Source of the DNA: CAZUCD01 sp964618855
GTDB taxonomy: Bacteria > Sumerlaeota > Sumerlaeia > SLMS01 > JANRJK01
Direction of reading: 5' to 3'
Length of the DNA stretch: 5,288 bases
Assembly (NCBI GenBank): GCA_964618855.1
Contig: CAZUCD010000208.1
Span: 1 to 5,288 of the forward strand
Shown here in pieces: positions 1 through 5,288 of the stretch. The notes under the pieces are model-generated. The model made no database searches. It saw only the letters and a list, made by a program, of their open reading frames with translations, and was not told the DNA's origin. The number at the start of each line of letters is the position of its first letter. The first letter of the stretch is position 1. The position numbers and the translations under genes are program-made.

Positions 1-1500
1 CAACTCGGCTAGCTTCGCGCGCACCTGGTCGAGGTAGCCCTGCATCACCTTGTTGTCGGGCATTTGCGCGGCGAGTTCCTCCCGGATCGCGAGGCTGCAC
101 CTGACGAGCCCCAGTCCCTCCTCCCTCTCGCCGGCCGCGCACAGCGCAACGCCGAGGCGGTACTGCACCGTCGATTGCTCGTTGCGCAGGGCGATGGAGT
201 CGGGCTCCGCGGAGACGGCCTCGTCGATGATCGACAAAGCAGCGCGCAGGGACTCGATTCCACCGGACAGGTCCCCGAGCTTTTCCCTCGTGGCGCCAAT
301 GCGGAGCATCATCGAGCCGATTTCCCTGCGCCACGAGGCGTTGCCCGGCGACGACTCCGCCGCCGCGCGATACTCTGCAAGTGCCCTCTCGAAGCCCGCC
401 AGCGCCGCCGCGAAGTCCCCCTGCGCGTAGTCGAGGCCACCGACGCGGGCCCATCCCGCGCCCACGTTGCGGCGTGCCAGGCCGTTTGCGGGGTCGGCGG
501 TGGCCGCCGCCGCGAACACCTCCACCGACTTGACGAAGGACTCCCGCGCACCCGCCGCATCGCCCATCGCCTCGAGCACACCGCCGATTCGGTTCCACGA
601 GGTTCCGAGGTCCTGCCGGGCCATCGCGCTGGATGGCTCCAATGCGGCGAGCTGGGCGTGGATCTCGTGCGCGAGGCGGAACTCTTCGTGCGCCTTCACC
701 AGGTCCCCCGCGGTCTCGTAAAAGTCGCCCAGCCGGTTGTGGGCGATGCCGACGCTCCGCCGCCACGACACGTTCGCGGGATCGGAAGCGGCGAGCTTCT
801 CCGCGAGTTTCAGCGATTCGCGGAACGCCGACAGCGCGCCCTCCGCGTCCCCCTCCGCAGCCATCACGTCCCCCATCCTGCCCCAGAACACCCCCAGCGC
901 CCGCGCATGGTCCGCCCGGCCCGGGTCCCGGTCCGCCAGCGCCTCCTGGAGCTCGAGGCTCGTTGAGAGCGCCGTGCGCGCCCCCTTTAGGTCACCCAGT
1001 TCCTCCCGGATCCCCCCAAGTCGGAACCAGGAGAAGGCCAGGTCCTCGTTCCACTCCGGGTTTGCATCGGAAGTGGCCGCCTTCGAAGCGATGGCGAGCC
1101 CCCTCTCGAAGGCCTCGCGCGCCTCCTCGAGCCGGCCCGTTGCCGCACGGATGCCGCCGAGCCTGTTCCATGACACGGCCAGGTCGCGTTGGGCGCCCGC
1201 GTACCCCGGGTGCGCGTCCGCGTACTCCTGCGCCATGCCCTGCGAACGCAGGAACAGCGACTCCGCAAGGGCCGAGTCCCCGCGCAGGTTGGCTACGTCC
1301 GCCAGCGCCTGGAGCGAGAGTCCGAGGCTGCGCTGGGCGTCGGCGCCACCCCCCCGCCCAAGCTCCTCCGACTCCGCAACGGCGCGCTTGGCCGCGTCCT
1401 CCGCCGCCGGCAGGTTGCCCTGGGCCGTCCGGACCTCCGCCACCTTGAGCAGCAACCGCACGAGGGATTGCCTGTCCGCGATCGTGAGCCCCTCGCGTGA
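1..1500 (-). repeat. TPR-like repeat array, about ten units with a 48-residue (144-bp) period
   Basis: This is the C-terminal part of the kinase, about residues 564-1063. Each unit has helix A of the form R-[RQ]-x-[LVI]-[GA]-x-x-W-x-R-[LIV]-G, then a turn such as GDL, then an AxxxFxxxLxxxxxLA helix and a link like 'aDPgNa'. The aligned hydrophobic anchor of helix A falls at residues 622, 670, 718, 765, 813, 861, 909, 957 and 1005. Seven of the eight spacings are 48 and one is 47. A weaker unit comes before them (about 576), and Leu1053 begins a possible capping helix. The units are diverged at DNA level, so this is protein periodicity, not a recent tandem DNA repeat. TPR arrays normally bind partner proteins or peptides. 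If the transmembrane call is right, this array sits on the other side of the membrane from the kinase. Confidence 0.85.
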
Positions 1501-3189
1501 CCGCTTGGCGAGGAGCGCATTCACCTTTTCGAGGACGGAGTCCATGACGGCGAGCTTGCCGATGGGTTCGAGGCTCGCGGACAGGTCGCCGACCATGAAC
1601 GCGACAAGCTCCTCCGCCTCGGCGCGCGCCGCGTCGGACCGTTCGCGCGCGGCTTGCGTCTCCCGGCGCGCGTCCTCCTTCGCGGTGACCTCGCGCGATA
1701 GCCTGCGGTTGAACAGGACGGTGCCCCCTGTCACGACAAGAAGGAGCGCAACCGCGGCGCCGAGCGCGATCCGGCGGGTGGCTGCCTCCGAACGCGCCCG
1801 CGCCTCGGCCTTCCCAATGTCCGCGACGAGGGCATCCCTGTCCTTACCCGGTGCCATGCGGTCGGCCTGCGACCTCGCGAGGACGCAGTCGCCGTTGCGC
1901 AGGGCCAGCCGCCCGAACTCCGTGAGCGCCGATTCCCTCAGGGGTCCAACGTCGGCGTTTCCCGGCCAGAGCACCTCAGCCCGGTTCAGCGTCGAGATGC
2001 ACTCGGCCAGGCTGTGGTAGTCGTGCGCTCCGCCGGAGAGTTCCTCGGCGGCCGTGGCGACGAGTCTCTGCGAATCGCGCCGGCGGCCCGCCCCAGAGAG
2101 AAAGAACTGGAGCCGCGCGGCGAACTCCCTCGCGTTCAGAGTGCGGTCGGCGATCTTCGGCTTCAGCGCATCCCGCACAAGGCCCAGCAGCACCGGGGGC
2201 AGCTCTCGTCCCGGCGCGGCCTCCGCCGGTTCGATGTACCTGCCCTCCTGCGCCATCATGAAGGCCTGCGTCGTGGTCGCCGCCTCGTGCGGGCGCTTCG
2301 CCGTCAGGACCTCGTAGAGCGTCGCCCCGAGCAGGTACACGTCGGTCCATGGCCCGATGTGCCTCGCGGTGCCGAGGGTCTGCTCGGGCGCCATGTAGGC
2401 CGGTGAACCCGCGGGGTTCGAGGCGGTGTCCGTCGTCGGCGCGGGGCCGTGCGCCAGACCGCGGCCCTCCTTCGGTAGAAGCTGCGCGTCATGGACGAGC
2501 GCGAGCCCCCAGTCCGTCAGCAACACCTCGCCGAAGTCCCCCACCATCACCTGCCCCGGCTTCAGGTCACGGTGCACGATCCCACGCGAATGCGCGAACG
2601 CCACCGCCTGCGCCACCGCCAGCAGCACGGGGATGTGCTTGGCGAGGAAGTCCTCGACCCCCATGCATCCGAAGTCCTCGTGGAGCTGGTTGTGCCATAG
2701 GGCGCCACGGACCAGCTTCATCGTCATGAACGGATCCCCGGCCTCGTTCGTTCCGAGGTCATGGACGGGCAGGATGTTCGGATGGTCGAGTTGTGCCGCC
2801 GTGAAGGCCTCCTCGCGGAATGAACCGAGCAAGGTCAGCACGCGCGGCGTCGAGCCCCCACTCCCGTCCATCAGCCCGGGGCGGATCATCTTGATCGCGA
2901 CCAGCCGACGCAGGCTCTCCTGGACACCCTCGTACACGACACCCATCCCGCCCACGCCGAGGACGCGCAGGATCCTGTGCCCGGCCCCCGCGCTTTGGTT
3001 CAGCAGCGCGGCGGCAGGATCGTCCGCGCGATTCGGAACCTCAGTCCGTGCGAGCTGTCCCGGTTCGGCTTCCTCTGTTCGGCCGCCGACCACCGTGGCG
3101 CGGGTCGGATTGTAGGTAGCGGTCGGATCCGGCCCCATGCCGGTGGGCAGGGCTCCCGCGACCCACTCGGCTCCTCCATCTGGATTCAT
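1..3189 (-). CDS. Membrane-anchored Hanks-type Ser/Thr protein kinase with C-terminal TPR array (3' end off the window)
   Basis: The frame is open for 1063 codons from ATG 3189 to base 1, with no stop. The predicted role is ATP-dependent Ser/Thr phosphorylation by a cytoplasmic kinase domain tied to a TPR domain across a membrane. The kinase domain spans about residues 72-363. It shows a Gly-rich loop LGVGGMG (77-83), VAIK with Lys100, a probable helix-C Glu127, HRDLKP with Asp208 and Lys210, DWG (226-228) instead of DFG, APE (267-269), Asp283 and Arg349. Gln213 replaces the usual catalytic-loop Asn. A helical linker (364-472) precedes a transmembrane segment at about 474-493. A charged helix (about 498-530) and a linker (EELVAFMVGDL onward) lead into TPR-like units from about 564. 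The start is chosen because AAGGGG lies 9 nt upstream and the kinase fold begins about 70 residues later. An in-frame TTG at 3243 is a less likely start. The last residues resemble a capping helix, so the stop is probably just beyond the edge. Substrate unknown. Confidence 0.93.
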   Translation of the reverse strand, partial: MNPDGGAEWVAGALPTGMGPDPTATYNPTRATVVGGRTEEAEPGQLARTEVPNRADDPAAALLNQSAGAGHRILRVLGVGGMGVVYEGVQESLRRLVAIKMIRPGLMDGSGGSTPRVLTLLGSFREEAFTAAQLDHPNILPVHDLGTNEAGDPFMTMKLVRGALWHNQLHEDFGCMGVEDFLAKHIPVLLAVAQAVAFAHSRGIVHRDLKPGQVMVGDFGEVLLTDWGLALVHDAQLLPKEGRGLAHGPAPTTDTASNPAGSPAYMAPEQTLGTARHIGPWTDVYLLGATLYEVLTAKRPHEAATTTQAFMMAQEGRYIEPAEAAPGRELPPVLLGLVRDALKPKIADRTLNAREFAARLQFFLSGAGRRRDSQRLVATAAEELSGGAHDYHSLAECISTLNRAEVLWPGNADVGPLRESALTEFGRLALRNGDCVLARSQADRMAPGKDRDALVADIGKAEARARSEAATRRIALGAAVALLLVVTGGTVLFNRRLSREVTAKEDARRETQAARERSDAARAEAEELVAFMVGDLSASLEPIGKLAVMDSVLEKVNALLAKRSREGLTIADRQSLVRLLLKVAEVRTAQGNLPAAEDAAKRAVAESEELGRGGGADAQRSLGLSLQALADVANLRGDSALAESLFLRSQGMAQEYADAHPGYAGAQRDLAVSWNRLGGIRAATGRLEEAREAFERGLAIASKAATSDANPEWNEDLAFSWFRLGGIREELGDLKGARTALSTSLELQEALADRDPGRADHARALGVFWGRMGDVMAAEGDAEGALSAFRESLKLAEKLAASDPANVSWRRSVGIAHNRLGDFYETAGDLVKAHEEFRLAHEIHAQLAALEPSSAMARQDLGTSWNRIGGVLEAMGDAAGARESFVKSVEVFAAAATADPANGLARRNVGAGWARVGGLDYAQGDFAAALAGFERALAEYRAAAESSPGNASWRREIGSMMLRIGATREKLGDLSGGIESLRAALSIIDEAVSAEPDSIALRNEQSTVQYRLGVALCAAGEREEGLGLVRCSLAIREELAAQMPDNKVMQGYLDQVRAKLAEL

Positions 3190-3305
3190 CGGACCTGGCC
3201 CCTTGGACCCAGTCTCGTCCGGTCCGACACAACATGGGGGCAAGGGCTTGAAGGTGGACCCGTGCTTTGCGTGCAGGGCCCGCGCATGTGGGCATGGCCG
3301 GGGAT
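3190..3305. other. Spacer between the lipoprotein stop and the kinase start
   Basis: These 116 bp separate TAG 3308-3306 from ATG 3189. I see no convincing -35/-10 pair, no stem-loop followed by a T run, and no small gene with a supported start. The kinase may be read through from upstream or may have its own promoter that I cannot recognise. Confidence 0.5.
3199..3204 (-). promoter_or_regulatory. Probable ribosome binding site of the kinase gene
   Basis: On the minus strand AAGGGG lies 9 nt before ATG 3189. It is a weak but correctly spaced purine-rich Shine-Dalgarno-like site, and it supports ATG 3189 over the in-frame TTG at 3243, where I see no comparable site. Confidence 0.45.
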
Positions 3306-4002
3306 CTACGGCGCGGCCAGCGCCTCTCGAATCTTCGCATCGACCTGCGGGATGGCGCCGCGGATGGACTCGGCGACCAGGCCCGCATATGGATTGGTGC
3401 CTGCGACTTCGTGCCCGTAGTATAGCCCTTCGATGGCCGCGCGGCGTGGCGTCGTCACGGTCGCCTTCCACAGCAGCCGCCGCGTCGTCTGTTCGTGCAG
3501 CGCCACGTCGAAGGTCACGGAGACGGACCGGCGGGCATGCGGCAGTCCCAGCGCATGCGGGATGAAGCTGGCATCGATGATCGTGAATGCGTTCAGGCCA
3601 TAGTCCCAGAACTCGTCCTCCAGGCGCGAGGACCTGAGCTCGCCGGAAACAACGTAGTCGTAGCGCCGCAAGTCCACTCCCGAACCCTCCCCCCCCTCGA
3701 TGAACGTGGCCTCCCGCGCCGTGCCGACCGCGGCTAGGACGTTCGCCAGTTCGTGCGGAATGTCCGCAGCAAGGGAGCCCTGCGTGTAGTGTCCGAACCA
3801 AACTTCCGAGGCCGTCGCCTCGGGCCGCTCGTGGATGTCGCCGTAGCCCTGAAGGAACAGTCCAAGGACAGGAATGGCGTTCAGGCCCCTTTGCCGAACT
3901 TCGGCGGGGCGGGCGTCCTCGAAGGGAAGGACCGCGATGTAGGCCCGGCCCGGCGCAATCGGGCGCGCCGTGGGCACGGCGATGCTCCCGCGCATCGAAG
4001 CC
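3306..4002 (-). CDS. Lipoprotein-like protein of unknown function, TolB/CsgG-like (body; 5' end in the gap)
   Basis: The frame is open from the gap edge to TAG 3308-3306. The first in-frame ATG (3995) gives 229 residues, but the frame is also open upstream of it to the gap, so that ATG need not be the start. With Met 3995 as residue 1, a strand AYIAVLPFEDAR (18-29) recalls the first strand of TolB-N/CsgG-type periplasmic or lipoprotein domains. A helix rich in LAADIPHELANVL, a 'YDYVVSGEL' strand, and a 'TRRLLWKATV' strand follow, all in keeping with that fold. The protein has no signal peptide of its own, whereas the piece across the gap (4013-4192) has a lipoprotein signal and lacks a body, so the two are probably one gene. 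The frames do not match across 10 N; a gap of 11+3n bases would join them. Family and function are not recognised with certainty. An enzyme role is not suggested by any motif. Confidence 0.72.
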
Positions 4003-4012
4003 NNNNNNNNNN
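4003..4012. other. Assembly gap (10 N) inside the probable lipoprotein gene
   Basis: Ten N, which is a common scaffold placeholder and need not reflect true length. The flanking minus-strand frames are out of phase by one base at this length. The linkage of everything to the left (lipoprotein body and kinase) with icd depends on this join. Confidence 0.95.
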
Positions 4013-4192
4013 TGAATTCGGATCCAACTCACATCGACCGTCAAGATAGCAAGAGACCACTGTGCCCCCCAGCGCGCACTCAACGTCGTCGACACGCGCG
4101 GTCCGGCAACTCGCTGCGAGTACGGCGAAGCAAAGGAGGCACGCGCGTCCCGCGATTGCGAGGCGCGCGTGCCACCGTGATGCCTTCGTCAT
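4013..4192 (-). CDS. Lipoprotein N-terminal fragment with signal peptide (3' end in the gap)
   Basis: ATG 4192-4190 overlaps the icd stop (ATGA, 4192-4189), so translation is probably coupled to icd. The 60 visible residues begin with a basic N-region (MTKASRWHAR), a hydrophobic core (about LAIAGRACLLCFAVLA) and a lipobox-like AASC with the candidate lipidated Cys29. The -3 position is Ala rather than the more usual Leu, so the lipobox is slightly off consensus. The mature part has three more Cys (39, 48 and 54), which could pair in the periplasm. Residue +2 after the Cys is Arg, not Asp, which by the E. coli rule would favour outer-membrane sorting, though this rule is not universal. No stop is seen before the gap. 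Probably the start of the gene at 3306-4002. A mis-joined scaffold is the alternative. Confidence 0.7.
4014..4025. other. Adjacent EcoRI and BamHI sites at the gap edge
   Basis: GAATTC (4014-4019) is directly followed by GGATCC (4020-4025), two bases from the N run. Such a fused pair is common in cloning linkers. In the lipoprotein frame it reads as LDPNS without a stop, so it may be ordinary coding sequence. The local base composition (about 4013-4065) is visibly poorer in GC than the neighbours. Confidence 0.6.
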
Positions 4193-5288
4193 GCCTTCTC
4201 GATCTTCGCGGCGATGAGCTTGCCGAACTCGCTGCTGGAGACCTTGCGCGCGCCGGCCATCTGGCGTTCGAGGTCGTACGTGACCGTCTTGTCGCCGATG
4301 GTGTCCTCCATGCCCTTGATGATGAGGCGGGCGCATTCGTGCCAGCCAAGGTGCTCGAGCATCATCACGGCGGTGAGGATCAGCGACCCCGGGTTGGCCA
4401 TGTCCTTGTCGGCGTACTTGGGTGCCGTGCCGTGCGTTGCCTCGAAGACGGCCGCCTCCGAGCCGATGTTTGCGCCGGGCGCGAGCCCCAGCCCGCCCAC
4501 CTGTGCCGCGCAGGCATCGGAGAGGTAGTCCCCGTTCAGGTTCGTGGTCGCGAGGACCGAGTACTCCGCCGGGCGCAGCAGCACCTGCTGGAACATCGAG
4601 TCCGCGATGCGGTCGTTTACCACGACCTTCCCGGCCGGGACCTTGCCGCCGTGCACGTCGGTGACTTCCTGCTCGGTGACGATCTGGTCGCGGAACTCCT
4701 GGGTCGCCACCTCGTAGCCCCAGTCCTTGAAGGAGCCCTCGNNNNNNNNNNCCTCTTTGTTGCCGAGGATCCAGGATTCGCGCTCGGTGACGACCTGGTT
4801 GCGGTAGAAGTCGACGGCGACCTTGTAGCCCCAGTCCTTGAAGGAGCCCTCGGTGAACTTCATGATGTTGCCCTTGTGGACGAGCGTGACCGTGGGGCGG
4901 CCGGTCTGGATGGCGTACTGGATCGCCTTCCGGACGAGGCGCTTGGAGCCGAAGACCGAGACGGGCTTGATGCCAATGCCGCTGTCCGCGCGGATCGACT
5001 TCTTGAACTCGGTGTTGATGTAGTTGATGATCTTGGCCGCATCGGGGGTGCCCTGCTTGAACTCGATGCCCATGTAGATGTCCTCCGTGTTTTCCCGGAA
5101 GATCACCACGTCGAGCTTCTGGGGCTCCTTGACGGGGCTGGGCACGCCGTTGAAGTAGCGCACCGGGCGCACGCACGCGTAGAGGTCGAAAATCTGGCGG
5201 AGCGCGACGTTGAGCGAGCGGATGCCCCCGCCGACCGGCGTCGAGAGCGGCCCCTTGATCGCCACCTTGTACTCGCGGATCGCCGTCA
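4189..5288 (-). CDS. icd: NADP-dependent isocitrate dehydrogenase (5' end off the window; interrupted by a gap)
   Basis: Oxidatively decarboxylates isocitrate to 2-oxoglutarate in the TCA cycle, in the cytoplasm. The reading enters as TAIREYKVAIKGP, so about 90 N-terminal residues are missing; GTG 5265 is an internal Val, not a start. Counting from that Val, isocitrate-binding residues fall at the E. coli spacing: GGGIRSLN with Ser17 (E. coli Ser113), Arg23, Arg33, Arg57 and Tyr64 (E. coli 119, 129, 153 and 160), and Lys131 in VHKGN (Lys230). Downstream come NDRIAD and NGDYLSD with the metal-binding Asp residues. HGTAPKYA and TYDLERQM keep the Lys-Tyr and Tyr/Arg pairs known to favour NADP in the E. 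coli-type enzyme. The stop TGA 4191-4189 overlaps the lipoprotein start. Odd: the EGSFKDWGY segment occurs twice, once on each side of the 10-N gap, so the gene as written is about 37 codons too long here and is probably a chimera of two icd versions. Confidence 0.93.
   Translation of the reverse strand, partial: TAIREYKVAIKGPLSTPVGGGIRSLNVALRQIFDLYACVRPVRYFNGVPSPVKEPQKLDVVIFRENTEDIYMGIEFKQGTPDAAKIINYINTEFKKSIRADSGIGIKPVSVFGSKRLVRKAIQYAIQTGRPTVTLVHKGNIMKFTEGSFKDWGYKVAVDFYRNQVVTERESWILGNKEXXXXEGSFKDWGYEVATQEFRDQIVTEQEVTDVHGGKVPAGKVVVNDRIADSMFQQVLLRPAEYSVLATTNLNGDYLSDACAAQVGGLGLAPGANIGSEAAVFEATHGTAPKYADKDMANPGSLILTAVMMLEHLGWHECARLIIKGMEDTIGDKTVTYDLERQMAGARKVSSSEFGKLIAAKIEKA
4714..4741. repeat. 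28-bp direct repeat, copy 1 (icd, left of the gap)
   Basis: Identical to 4825-4852. It encodes the EGSFKDWGY region and stops exactly at the N run, so the short middle contig begins inside the shared block. On the minus strand it continues into EVATQEFRDQIVTEQEV, which runs on into a complete C-terminal half of normal length. Confidence 0.9.
4742..4751. other. Assembly gap (10 N) inside icd
   Basis: Ten N joining two contigs within icd. The frame happens to be kept at this length, but the two sides hold alternative versions of the same protein segment, so the gap does not represent missing sequence in a simple way. Confidence 0.95.
4825..4852. repeat. 28-bp direct repeat, copy 2 (icd, right of the gap)
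   Basis: Identical to 4714-4741, with starts 111 bp apart (37 codons, same frame, counting the 10 N). On the minus strand this copy follows the expected NIMKFT and continues into a different version of the segment, KVAVDFYRNQVVTERESWILGNKE, before the gap. Confidence 0.9.

Noticed and set aside
737..2020. Long plus-strand open frame (427 codons), and similar ones at 64-966 and 633-1448
   Set aside because: They lie antisense to the kinase, are very rich in Ser, Arg, Pro and Ala, and show no domain or motif. GC-rich genes commonly leave such open antisense frames, and the minus-strand frame has a complete and recognisable protein.
3190..3305. Terminator or sigma-54 promoter between the lipoprotein and the kinase
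   Set aside because: GC-rich partial palindromes around GGGCCC are present but lack a convincing stem with a T run, and no GG-N10-GC element is properly placed.
3041..3388. Minus-strand open frame spanning the lipoprotein end and kinase start
   Set aside because: It overlaps both supported genes in another frame, is Arg- and Ser-rich, and has no motif.
3881..5176. Long minus-strand open frame overlapping icd
   Set aside because: Most of it is icd read in the wrong frame across N runs. Only its part from 4192 to 4013, with the lipoprotein signal, is supported and is listed.
5215..5217. Kinase in this window phosphorylating icd at the Ser113-equivalent
   Set aside because: The serine is conserved, but it is part of the substrate-binding motif in all Icd of this type. 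The known Icd kinase, AceK, is a different family. Proximity crosses two gaps, so there is no evidence.

Overview
This is a GC-rich bacterial window in which every supported gene lies on the minus strand, so the genes read from right to left. The large Hanks-type Ser/Thr kinase, with a DWG in place of DFG and a membrane-anchored TPR tail, is of a style common in Planctomycetota, Myxococcota, Acidobacteriota and related phyla. Together with a Gram-negative type lipoprotein signal this suggests one of those groups, but I cannot name a taxon. Two runs of exactly 10 N (4003-4012 and 4742-4751) look like scaffold placeholders. The window is therefore three joined contigs: 1-4002, a short one at 4013-4741, and 4752-5288. 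It is probably a metagenome-assembled or draft genome.

From right to left: an NADP-type isocitrate dehydrogenase (icd) enters at the right edge without its first ~90 residues and ends at 4189. Its stop overlaps (ATGA) the start of a lipoprotein gene, whose signal peptide and first 60 residues lie at 4192-4013. After the first gap, 4002-3306 carries the body of a lipoprotein-like protein resembling TolB/CsgG-type sequences. It is probably the rest of the same gene, although the frame does not close across the 10 N as written. After a 116-bp spacer, one uninterrupted reading frame of 1063 codons runs from ATG 3189 to base 1 without a stop. It encodes a Ser/Thr protein kinase followed by a helical linker, one transmembrane segment and about ten TPR-like units of almost exactly 48 residues.

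The most notable points are: (1) the icd sequence holds two alternative versions of the same segment on either side of the second gap, sharing an exact 28-bp block, which indicates a chimeric join of two icd alleles or paralogs, or less likely a true internal duplication; (2) the kinase has Gln in place of the nearly invariant catalytic-loop Asn; (3) the TPR array is strikingly periodic; (4) icd and the lipoprotein overlap in an ATGA; (5) fused EcoRI and BamHI sites sit directly at a gap edge. I see no CRISPR array, tRNA, rRNA, transposon or clear new defence or signalling system. No function linking the three genes is shown by the sequence beyond shared strand and close packing, and the link between the kinase contig and the icd contig depends on an N gap.
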